From Streptantibioticus_C sp963761325 (GTDB lineage Bacteria > Actinomycetota > Actinomycetes > Streptomycetales > Streptomycetaceae): 64,000 bases of DNA. The notes under the pieces are model-generated. The model saw only the letters and a list, made by a program, of their open reading frames with translations, searched no databases and was not told the origin of the DNA. The position numbers and the translations under genes are program-made. Positions 17,795-25,035 of this stretch are shown in pieces; position 1 is the first letter of the stretch; each line of letters begins with the position of its first letter. Where the stretch lies: contig CAVXGZ010000008.1 of NCBI GenBank assembly GCA_963761325.1, positions 620,001 through 684,000 on the forward strand, in the 5' to 3' direction.

Positions 17795-17840
17795 GGCGCC
17801 GGGCGTCCCGCGGTCCATCGCCCGCCGGGCGCCCGGCGCC
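17795..17840. terminator. Possible bidirectional terminator between convergent genes
   Basis: Perfect 11-bp arms (17795-17805 with 17830-17840) are separated by a 24-nt loop, between the PLD-like gene and the phosphatase gene ending at 17848. Confidence 0.45.
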
Positions 17841-17847
17841 GCCGCGT

Positions 17848-19008
17848 TCAGGCCGGCCGGTGCACGGCGACCATGGCCACGTCGTCGCCGAGCCGGGAGG
17901 AGACGTGCCTCATCAGGTCGGAGCGCAGCGCGTCGAGCATGCCCTGCGGGCCGCGGCCGGTCCACCGCGCCAGCCGGTCCTGCAGCGGGTAGAAGGTGCC
18001 CTCCCGGTCCCTCGCCTCGGTGACGCCGTCGGTGTACAGCAGCAGGGTGTCGCCGGGCGTGAACCGGTAGGTGTCCACGTGCGCCGCCTCGCCGTCCAGG
18101 TCGCCCAGGCCGATCGGCACCCCGGGCCGGGCCGGGTCGAGGGCGCGCACCCGGTCGCCGTGCACGAGCAGCGGCGACGGGTGGCCGCGGTTGGTGATCC
18201 GGACCAGGTCGGTGCCGTCGTCGTCGAAGTCGACCACGACCGCGGTCACGAACCCCTCCAGCGCCCGTCTGCGGGCGGTGCGGGCCTCGCTCGCGTCGTC
18301 GGCGTCGGCGTCCGCGGCCTCGTGGGTGCTGCCGGACAGGTCCTCGCGCAGGCTGCGGTCCAGGTAGTCGGGTAGCGCGGCCAGTTCGGTGCACGCCCTG
18401 GCCGCCCGGCGGAAGGCGTTGAGCAGGTAGCCGACCATCTCGACCGCCGCCAGGCCCTTGCCCTGGACGTCGCCCACCAGGATCCGGGAGCGGCCCGGCA
18501 GCGAGGCGGTCGCGTACACGTCGCCGCCGATGAACGCCTCCTCGTCGGCCGCCAGGTACAGCGAGGCGAGCGACAGCGGGCCGAGCCTGTGCGGCAGCGG
18601 AGGCAGCAGCAGCCGCTGGGTCGTGGTCGCCACCCAGCGCGCCTGGGTCAGCTCCCGCTCGCGCTTCTCCCGCGCCGCGGCGGCCACGACCGAGGCCACG
18701 CTGATGATCACCACCGCGCTGAACGTCACTGGGAACTGCGTCGTGTCCAGGGCGTTGTTCGACAGCGCGGCCAGCACCACGAAGGGCAGGGTCACCCCGG
18801 AGACGAGCGCCACGGCGCGCGGGCCGAGGAAGCCGGCGGCCAGCGCGGGCACCGCGACCATCAGGCCGCCGATCCGGATCGAGGGCCCGGACAGCACGTC
18901 GGCGAGCAGCAGGGCGCACAGGCACAGCAGGGCCACCGCGAGCTTCGCCCAGGGGTGTCGCAGCAGTCGCGACACCGTCGGCGCGGTGTCGGGGCCGCTT
19001 GGTGCCAT
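17848..19008 (-). CDS. Membrane-anchored SpoIIE-type PP2C serine/threonine phosphatase
   Basis: A 386-residue protein with four or five N-terminal hydrophobic segments (to about 115), a coiled linker with basic residues, then a SpoIIE/PP2C catalytic domain. Metal-binding features are FIGGDVYATA, LVGDVQGKGLAAVEMVGYLL and the C-terminal LLLYTDGVTEARD with RLGDDVAMVAV. Such proteins usually dephosphorylate anti-sigma antagonists. No STAS or HATPase partner is adjacent. The start ATG is 6 nt after TAGCTT (leaderless-like); GGAGG lies 12 nt upstream, overlapping that region. It is one of three paralogues in this window. Confidence 0.85.
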   Translation of the reverse strand: MAPSGPDTAPTVSRLLRHPWAKLAVALLCLCALLLADVLSGPSIRIGGLMVAVPALAAGFLGPRAVALVSGVTLPFVVLAALSNNALDTTQFPVTFSAVVIISVASVVAAAAREKRERELTQARWVATTTQRLLLPPLPHRLGPLSLASLYLAADEEAFIGGDVYATASLPGRSRILVGDVQGKGLAAVEMVGYLLNAFRRAARACTELAALPDYLDRSLREDLSGSTHEAADADADDASEARTARRRALEGFVTAVVVDFDDDGTDLVRITNRGHPSPLLVHGDRVRALDPARPGVPIGLGDLDGEAAHVDTYRFTPGDTLLLYTDGVTEARDREGTFYPLQDRLARWTGRGPQGMLDALRSDLMRHVSSRLGDDVAMVAVHRPA

Positions 19009-19014
19009 GACCCA

Positions 19015-19020
19015 AAGCTA
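19015..19020 (-). promoter_or_regulatory. -10-like box (TAGCTT), 6 nt from the phosphatase start
   Basis: On the minus strand TAGCTT, 6 nt, then ATG at 19008. The same spacing recurs at four other genes in the window. The nearby GGAGG keeps a leadered alternative possible. Confidence 0.4.
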
Positions 19021-19354
19021 CCTCCGAGCCGGGTTCCACCGCCCGTCGGCGGCGGCCCGGCCCGGATACGCCGAGCGATGGCGGGGACACCGGCGGCGAC
19101 CGGCCGCTCCGGCCGCGTTCCGGGCCCGAGCGCGGCCCCGGGCCCTTCACCAGCGAAGACTTTACTTTCCCCTGAACACCGTCTCCGCAGCTCTTTCAGT
19201 CTTCCGGTGGTGTAGACCAACGGCAGTACCGCCATCCCCTTCCGCTGGCTCGGTCACCGCGCGTACGGTCGCTTCCGCTTCGGTCCTGACATGGGCACGG
19301 CGATTTCGTCCAGGTCCGGCGCACCGTTCCCCACTCGCACCGGAAGAGGTCCCC

Positions 19355-20491
19355 ATGGACGCACCCCGCAGTCATCCCGTCCGGCGACGGACCCTGCTCG
19401 CCGCGGCCGGCGCGGCCGTGGCGGCGGCCTCCGCCTCCGCGGCCCGTGCGAACGCGGCCACGCCCCGCCCCGCGTTCCGTCCGCACACCCTGACCAACCG
19501 CCAGCTGGCCGGCCAGCGCGTCATCTACTCCTACCCGGGCCTGACCCCGCCCAGCAGCCTGCTGAGCACGATCAGCGCGGGCGAGGCGGCCGGCGTCATC
19601 TTCTTCGGCGAGAACATCAGCAGCACCAGCCAGATCGCCTCGGTGATCGACCAGCTCAACCAGGCGAACGCCAGCAGCCCGGTCAAGGCCCCCCTGCTGC
19701 TCATGACCGACCAGGAGGGCGGCGAGGTGCGCCGGCTGTCCGGCGCCCCCACCATGTCGGAGAAGCAGATCGGCGAGTCCTCGCAGGCCGAGACCGACGC
19801 GAGCGACGCCGGCAGCGGGGCCGGGCAGAACCTGCTGAGCGCCAACATGAACATGAACCTGGCGCCGGTGCTCGACGTCTTCCGCACCCCGGGCGACTTC
19901 GACGACCAGTACCAGCGCTCCTACAGCAGCGACCCGAGCGTCTGCGCGAGCCTGGGCAGCGCCTTCATCCACGCCCAGCAGGCCACCGGGGTCGCCGCGA
20001 CCGCCAAGCACTTCCCCGGCCTCGGCGCCGCCACCGCCAGCCAGGACACCGACGCCGGCCCGGTCACCCTGACCCAGAGCCTCAGCGACATCCGCAACAT
20101 CGACGAGGCGCCCTACACCGCGGCGATCGTCTCCGGCGTCCAGTGCGTCATGGCCTCCTGGGCCGTCTACACCGCGCTCGACCCGAACAACCCGGCGGGC
20201 CTGTCGTCCACCATCATCCAGGGCGAACTGCGCGACCGGCTGGGCTTCACCGGGGTGACGATCACCGACGCCCTGGAGGCCGGCGCCCTGCCCTCCTCGA
20301 TGTCCACCGCGCAGCGCGCGGTCGCCGCCGCGGCGGCCGGTATGGACCTGCTGCTGTGCTCGGCGCGGGACTCCTCCCAGGGCGACGACGCGGGCACCGG
20401 GCTGGCCAACGCCTACGCCAGCGGCCAACTGCCCTCCGCGGCCTTCAACGCGGCGGTCAGCCGGATCACCTCGCTGCGCAACTGGGTGTGA
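19355..20491 (+). CDS. Tat-exported GH3 beta-N-acetylglucosaminidase-like protein
   Basis: A 378-residue single-domain GH3 protein of NagZ size. The N-terminus VRRRTLLAAAGAAVAAASAS is a Tat-type signal. Family features are MTDQEGGEVRRLSG, NLAPVLDVF, AKHFPGLGAAT and TITDALEAGAL, whose Asp (near 305) is the GH3 nucleophile. The loop that carries the Asp-His acid/base dyad in classical NagZ reads SQDTDAGP here and has no His. Substrate is therefore uncertain, with GlcNAc-containing glycans most likely. The start has AGAGGT upstream. It stands alone between a divergent phosphatase gene and a terminator. Confidence 0.8.
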   Translation: MDAPRSHPVRRRTLLAAAGAAVAAASASAARANAATPRPAFRPHTLTNRQLAGQRVIYSYPGLTPPSSLLSTISAGEAAGVIFFGENISSTSQIASVIDQLNQANASSPVKAPLLLMTDQEGGEVRRLSGAPTMSEKQIGESSQAETDASDAGSGAGQNLLSANMNMNLAPVLDVFRTPGDFDDQYQRSYSSDPSVCASLGSAFIHAQQATGVAATAKHFPGLGAATASQDTDAGPVTLTQSLSDIRNIDEAPYTAAIVSGVQCVMASWAVYTALDPNNPAGLSSTIIQGELRDRLGFTGVTITDALEAGALPSSMSTAQRAVAAAAAGMDLLLCSARDSSQGDDAGTGLANAYASGQLPSAAFNAAVSRITSLRNWV

Positions 20492-20504
20492 CGGCGGGCT
20501 GACG

Positions 20505-20554
20505 CGGCAGCGGCCCGTCCGCCTCCTCCCGGGGAGACGGACGGGCCGCTGCCG
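20505..20554. terminator. Bidirectional terminator, 17-bp perfect stem
   Basis: Arms 20505-20521 and 20538-20554 are perfectly complementary. A second 10-bp hairpin (20565-20574 with 20581-20590) follows directly. Together they separate the convergent GH3 and G1 peptidase genes. Confidence 0.75.
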
Positions 20555-20595
20555 TACGACCGGATGACGCGGCGTCGGGACGCCGCGTCAGGTGG

Positions 20596-21357
20596 TCAGC
20601 TGTGGTCCCAGGTGACGGAGAAGTTCTCGCCGCCGGAGAGCGCGGAGGTGGTCGCCTTGGTGGTGCTGCCGTCGGCCATGTTGATCTGGTCCGGGTCGAA
20701 GTCGCCGATGGCCTCGCCGTTGGCGGTGGAGTTGCTGAAGTTCACCGTGCCGAAGTCGGCGAGCGGCAGCACGGTGTCGCTGGACGGCGCCTCGGCGATG
20801 ACCTCCGCGGAGGCGTCCTCGGCCGTGCTGGAAGTCTTGGTGGTGGTCTTCGACCAGCCCTGCGTGGTGTCCGACAGCTTCAGGGTGAAGGTGTCGCCGC
20901 TGGCGCTCACCGTGGAGGTGAAGTGGTCGCCCGGCTCCACGGTGTTGCTGTAGTTCACCGGGTAGGCGGGGTACATCTCGTACCACGCGTAGTACACCGG
21001 CGAGCCGCCCGAGCAGTCCACCTCGCTGCCGGTCTGCTCGACCGAGTCGCTGCCGTCGCCGTCGATGCCTATCCAGAAGGCGGAGTAGCTGTCCTGGCTG
21101 GAGCAGGACGCGGCGGGCTGCACCCAGCTGGAGGACACGCTGGTGAACGTGCCGCCGGTGGCCGAGTAGCCGGCCCAGTTGGAACTGGTGCTCTTGAGGA
21201 TCTTGCCGTGCGGGTCCATGATCTGGTGCCCGGCGACCGGGGTGTTGTGCACGGGTCGCGTGGGGGAGGCACTCGCCTGCGGCGCCACCATGGCGGCCGA
21301 CAACAGCGCCGCCACTCCGGCTACGGACAGGACCGCGATACGGGATCTTGCCGACAT
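20596..21357 (-). CDS. Secreted glutamic peptidase, family G1 (eqolisin)
   Basis: A 253-residue exported protein: Sec signal to about residue 30, a short propeptide-like stretch, then the all-beta G1 domain starting NWAGYSATGGTFTSVSSSW. The catalytic pair of this family is a Gln and a Glu. SVEQTGSEVDC supplies the Gln, and ASAEVIAEAPSS matches the A-E-W-I-x-E region supplying the Glu. Family members are acid proteases active near pH 2-4, best known from fungi and present in some bacteria. It is probably an extracellular scavenging protease. The start has GAAGGAG upstream. A 17-bp palindrome lies about 85-100 nt upstream. Confidence 0.85.
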   Translation of the reverse strand: MSARSRIAVLSVAGVAALLSAAMVAPQASASPTRPVHNTPVAGHQIMDPHGKILKSTSSNWAGYSATGGTFTSVSSSWVQPAASCSSQDSYSAFWIGIDGDGSDSVEQTGSEVDCSGGSPVYYAWYEMYPAYPVNYSNTVEPGDHFTSTVSASGDTFTLKLSDTTQGWSKTTTKTSSTAEDASAEVIAEAPSSDTVLPLADFGTVNFSNSTANGEAIGDFDPDQINMADGSTTKATTSALSGGENFSVTWDHS

Positions 21358-21440
21358 TGCTGCTCCTTCACGTGGGGGTGTTACGGGAACAGTTGAGCCA
21401 GCCCGGCGCCGCGCGACGCCGAACTCCCAGCAGCGAACAG

Positions 21441-21457
21441 CAATCGCGTTGCGATTG
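21441..21457 (-). promoter_or_regulatory. 17-bp palindrome upstream of the G1 peptidase gene
   Basis: CAATCGC-GTT-GCGATTG is a perfect 7-bp inverted repeat about 85 nt upstream of the start. It is a candidate operator; no standard promoter hexamers could be placed confidently beside it. The rest of 21358-21579 shows nothing further. Confidence 0.4.
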
Positions 21458-21579
21458 ACGATGTGCAGACAACCACAGGTGTCGTACGCCCGACATCCGA
21501 TCCGAAGGCAAAGCTGTGCCCAAGAAACCCTGAAACACGGTCGGCGGGCCGGTATTCCGCTGTATTTCGGCCACCACGG

Positions 21580-21630
21580 CGAGGGACCCCGGCCGGCCCG
21601 TCGGTGCGACGGGCCGGCCGGGGTCCCTCG
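21580..21630. terminator. Very long perfect hairpin (24-bp stem, 3-nt loop)
   Basis: Arms 21580-21603 and 21607-21630 are perfectly complementary. The hairpin begins 22 nt beyond the stop of the AmiE-like gene and lies upstream of the G1 gene on the same strand. It very likely ends the namZ-amiE transcript. Confidence 0.75.
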
Positions 21631-21651
21631 GGAGCCGGCGGTGAGCGCGGG

Positions 21652-23439
21652 TCAGCGGTCGGTCAGCGCGAAGTCGACCGCGGTGAAGGCGCCGGGCGAG
21701 CGGTCGCCGTCCAGGAGCAGGCCGTTGTCGTCGTACACCCGCACGTGGGTCACGTTCACCCCGCGGCCGTTGTACTCCGGGTCCGTGGCGTAGTGCCAGC
21801 GCACCATCACCTGGCCGGTGGCGGCCGGGAGTTGGGCGCTCACCTGCCACCACGAACGGGTGCCGCCGGACAGCGAGTCCACCGCTCCGGCCGGTGCGCC
21901 GTCGCCGGTGGCGGTGACCGGGACGCCCTGCCAGGTGGTGCCGCCGTCGGTGCTGGACTGCAGGACGAGCAGGTCGTAGCCGGGCTCGGTGTCCACGAAC
22001 GTCGTCCAGTTCACCCGCAGGGCCCCGGCACGCGGCGTGACCGTGGTGGTGAGCGTCGCGGTGGTGGCGTCCGGGATGCCGGAGTACCAGGTGCGCCCGC
22101 CGCCCGGCGCGCGCACCGCCATGGCGTTGGCCAGCCCGTCGGCCGCGTCGCGGCGCGGCGGGTTGGTCGAGCCCCAGTTGCGGGTCGGGTGCACCCGGTT
22201 GCTGAACTGCAGGGCGATGGAGCGCGACAGCGGGTCGATGACGATGGTGGTGCCGGTGAACCCGGTGTGGCCCATGGTGGCGGTGGAGTCGAGCCGGCCC
22301 ATGTACCAGCGCTGGTCGAGTTCGAAGCCCAGGCCGTGCGAGTCGCCCGGGAACTTCTGGTTGTAGTTGGTCATCATCTCGGTCACCGACTGCTCGCTGA
22401 GGATCCGGTGGCCGGCGTACACCCCGCCGTTGAGGACGCACTGCGAGAGCACGGCCATGTCGCGCACGGTGGAGAAGACGCCCGCGTGGCCGGCGACGCC
22501 GTTCATCGCCCAGGCGTTCTCGTCGTGCACCTGGCCCCAGACCAGGCCGCGCTGCGGCTCGCCGGTGCCGAGTTCGTACTCCTCGGCGGCGATCCGCGGC
22601 TTGAGGGAGGCCGGCGGGTTGTACATGGTGTCGCGCATCCGCAGCGGCCCGGTGATGCCCTCGCCGACCAGCACGTCCAGCGGCTTGCCGCTGACCTGCT
22701 CCAGGACCAGCTGCAGCGAGAGCATGTTGAGGTCGGAGTAGAGGTAGGTGGAGTCCGCCGGGTACTGCGGCACCGTGTCGAGGATGGCCTTGATCCGCGA
22801 CGGCATGTCCGGGTACTGCCACAGCGCGGGGGTGGGGTCGGCGGGCAGCCCGGAGGTGTGGGTGAGCAGCATCTTGATGGTGATGTCGCCCTTGCCGTTG
22901 CTGGCGTACTCCGGCAGGTAGCCGGCCACCGTCGCGTCCAGCGCGATCCGGCCGGCCTCCAACTGCTGCATCGCCGCGATGGAGGTGAACAGCTTGGAGA
23001 GCGAGGCGAGGTCGAAGATGGTGTCGGGGCGCATCGCGATGCACTGGTCGTCCGGCAGCAGGGTGCCCTGCTGGTCGGCGTAGCGCAGCGCGTAGCCGGC
23101 GGAGTTCTCGCCGACGATGACGCCGTCGTGGGCGAGCAGGGTGACCTGGCCCGAGTAGAGCGGGTGCCCGGTGGTGGGATCGGGCACCGTGTAGGCGGCG
23201 ACCTCGTCGAGGGCGGTCTGCAGCATGCCGGGGTCGAGGCCGAGTTCCTGCGGGGTGCCGTCGCGCAGCACGGTCCACTCCGGGGCGAAGCCCTGCTGCG
23301 GCTGGTCGAACCGCCCGGTGTACGGCGTCTGCGAACGGTGCGACGGCTTGGCGCCGGCCGCGACTGCCTGGGTCGTCGTCCCCAGGGCCGCGGTCACCGT
23401 CAGCGGTACGGCCGCGAGAACGGCTCTGCGAGAGAGCAT
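21652..23439 (-). CDS. Tat-exported beta-lactamase-family hydrolase (AmiE-like amidase) with C-terminal beta domain
   Basis: A 595-residue protein starting MLSRRAVLAAVP (Tat motif). The serine-hydrolase domain has the SxxK motif in LASLSKLFTSI, a YSDLNM tyrosine motif and the HTGFTG triad region. Roughly 150 C-terminal residues form a beta-rich, galactose-binding-like module. Bacillus AmiE (YbbE), an N-acetylmuramoyl-L-alanine amidase, is a member of this fold family and is encoded beside NamZ and NagZ. Here the gene follows a NamZ homologue by 46 nt, which supports the same role in removing peptides from MurNAc. A D-Ala carboxypeptidase or esterase role is the alternative. The start has GAAGGGAAA upstream. 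Confidence 0.75.
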   Translation of the reverse strand: MLSRRAVLAAVPLTVTAALGTTTQAVAAGAKPSHRSQTPYTGRFDQPQQGFAPEWTVLRDGTPQELGLDPGMLQTALDEVAAYTVPDPTTGHPLYSGQVTLLAHDGVIVGENSAGYALRYADQQGTLLPDDQCIAMRPDTIFDLASLSKLFTSIAAMQQLEAGRIALDATVAGYLPEYASNGKGDITIKMLLTHTSGLPADPTPALWQYPDMPSRIKAILDTVPQYPADSTYLYSDLNMLSLQLVLEQVSGKPLDVLVGEGITGPLRMRDTMYNPPASLKPRIAAEEYELGTGEPQRGLVWGQVHDENAWAMNGVAGHAGVFSTVRDMAVLSQCVLNGGVYAGHRILSEQSVTEMMTNYNQKFPGDSHGLGFELDQRWYMGRLDSTATMGHTGFTGTTIVIDPLSRSIALQFSNRVHPTRNWGSTNPPRRDAADGLANAMAVRAPGGGRTWYSGIPDATTATLTTTVTPRAGALRVNWTTFVDTEPGYDLLVLQSSTDGGTTWQGVPVTATGDGAPAGAVDSLSGGTRSWWQVSAQLPAATGQVMVRWHYATDPEYNGRGVNVTHVRVYDDNGLLLDGDRSPGAFTAVDFALTDR

Positions 23440-23485
23440 CGGGGCATTTCCCTTCGATCGTCGGGTGAAGCGGTGTTCGGTGCGG

Positions 23486-24769
23486 TCAGCGGTAGAGCAG
23501 GAAGGGTTCGCGCGCGGCGCGGAACCCGGCCAGCTCGTCCTGCCAGGCACCGACCACGTCGTCGGTGGAGGCTCCGGCGTCGACCATGGTGCGCAGTCGG
23601 CTGGAGCCGGTGAGGTCGTCGATCCAGTTGTCCGGACGCCAGCCGAACACCGACGGGTAGAGCTGCTTGGCGGTCACGATCATCGCGACGGCGGTCCTGA
23701 TCGGATCCACCGCCCGGCGGTCCGTCAGGTGGACCTGGACGCCACCGCACGTCTGGTTCACGAACTTGTCGAAGGTCGGCACGGTGTAGTTCTCCCGGAA
23801 CCGCACGCCCGGCAGGTCCATCCCGTTGAGCCGCTCGGCCCACCGCCAGTCGATGCCGGGGGCGCCGATCATCTCGAACGGGCGGGTGGTGCCGCGTCCT
23901 TCGGACAGCAGGGTGCCTTCGAACATGCAGGTGCCCGGGTAGAGCACGGCGGTGTCCCCGGTGGGCATGTTGGGACTCGGCGGCACCCACGGCAGCCCGG
24001 TGTCGGTGAACAGCTCGTCGCGCCGGTAGTCGCGCACCGGCACGACCTGCAGGCTGGACAGCCGCTTGCCGCCGGTGTCCTGCGGCAGATAGAGCGCGTC
24101 GAACATCCGGGCCAGCTCGCCGGCGGTCATCCCCGGCTGCTGGCAGATGGGCTTCATGCCGACGCCGGTGGCGAACTTCGGGTCGAGCACCGGTCCGTAG
24201 GCGTCGCCGCCGATCGGGTTGGGGCGGTCCAGCACGATGAACGACGCGCCGGTCAGCACGGCCGCGTTCATCGCGACGTACATCGACCAGGTGTAGGTGT
24301 AGAACCGCGCGCCGACGCCGGCGATGTCGAAGACCACGGTGTCCAGGCCGGCCTTGCGGTACATGGCCGCCAGTGACGGGGCGTCGGCACCGTAGGCGTC
24401 GTAGACCGGGATGCCGGTGCGCGGGTCGGTGTAGTCGCCCTCGGAGCCGCCGGCCTGCGAGGTGCCGCGGAAGCCGTGCTCCGGGCCGAAGGCGGCGACC
24501 GGCTTGACGCCGGCGGCCGTCAGGTCGTCGACGATGTGCGTCAGGTCGCGCAGGATGCCGGTCGGGTTGGTCAGGACGCCCACCTTGCGTCCGCTGAACG
24601 CCTTCCAGCGCTGGGCCGCCAGGGTGTCGGCGGCCGGTACCGCCCCGTGCCCGCCGAACAGGCCGCCGGCCGGGGTGCCCAGTGCGGCGGCGTGGGCCTG
24701 GCCGGAAGCGATCAGGGGGCCGGCGGCGGCAGTTGCCGCGATGAAGCCCCGTCTGCTGAGCCGTGCCAT
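23486..24769 (-). CDS. namZ: Tat-exported NamZ-type exo-beta-N-acetylmuramidase (DUF1343, GH171)
   Basis: A 427-residue protein with Tat signal MARLSRRGFIAATAAAG. The DUF1343 core is clear: VGVLTNPTGILRDLTHIVDD, AAFGPEHGFRGTSQAGG, TGIPVYDAYG and VVFDIAGVGARFYTYTWSMY, followed by LDRPNPIGG and MTAGELARMF. In Bacillus subtilis NamZ releases terminal MurNAc from peptidoglycan chains and belongs to GH171. The start at 24769 has GGGAGGA 7 nt upstream; a start at 24901 would bury the signal. It is first of a two-gene operon with the AmiE-like gene and divergent from a NagZ-like GH3. Confidence 0.85.
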   Translation of the reverse strand: MARLSRRGFIAATAAAGPLIASGQAHAAALGTPAGGLFGGHGAVPAADTLAAQRWKAFSGRKVGVLTNPTGILRDLTHIVDDLTAAGVKPVAAFGPEHGFRGTSQAGGSEGDYTDPRTGIPVYDAYGADAPSLAAMYRKAGLDTVVFDIAGVGARFYTYTWSMYVAMNAAVLTGASFIVLDRPNPIGGDAYGPVLDPKFATGVGMKPICQQPGMTAGELARMFDALYLPQDTGGKRLSSLQVVPVRDYRRDELFTDTGLPWVPPSPNMPTGDTAVLYPGTCMFEGTLLSEGRGTTRPFEMIGAPGIDWRWAERLNGMDLPGVRFRENYTVPTFDKFVNQTCGGVQVHLTDRRAVDPIRTAVAMIVTAKQLYPSVFGWRPDNWIDDLTGSSRLRTMVDAGASTDDVVGAWQDELAGFRAAREPFLLYR

Positions 24770-24951
24770 TCGCAATCCTCCCGCGACGCGTACGAAGTGT
24801 GACGAGGTCTGGGGACGGCCGGGCGCTCCCGGGATCGGCGGGGCCCGGGTTCGCGCGAGGTGTGTGCGAGGCGGAGTCGAAAGGGCATCCGCCGTCGTCA
24901 CGGGGACGGACGCTACGCGGGTAGCCGCCTGCGGTCAATGAGGTGCGGATC

Positions 24952-24998
24952 GTTGACATCGGGTCAACCGTCGCGGTCCAATGCGTCCGCATACGGAC
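24952..24998. promoter_or_regulatory. Two inverted repeats in the namZ / GH3 divergent promoter region
   Basis: GTTGAC-N5-GTCAAC (24952-24968) overlaps a TTGACA hexamer (24953-24958), and GTCCG-CATA-CGGAC (24985-24998) follows 16 nt later. Both are perfect. They lie 38-84 nt before the GH3 start and about 185-230 nt from namZ, so one regulator could control both directions. A matching -10 is not obvious. Confidence 0.5.
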
Positions 24999-25035
24999 AT
25001 CTGGTCTACTCCACTCCCGAACCCGGAGGCTGCTG

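Noticed and set aside
17848..19008. The SpoIIE phosphatases as adenylate or guanylate cyclases
   Set aside because: The GGD-like motif belongs to the PP2C metal site (GGDVY, GGDLY) and is followed by GDVxGKG and TDGVxEARD, which are phosphatase motifs.
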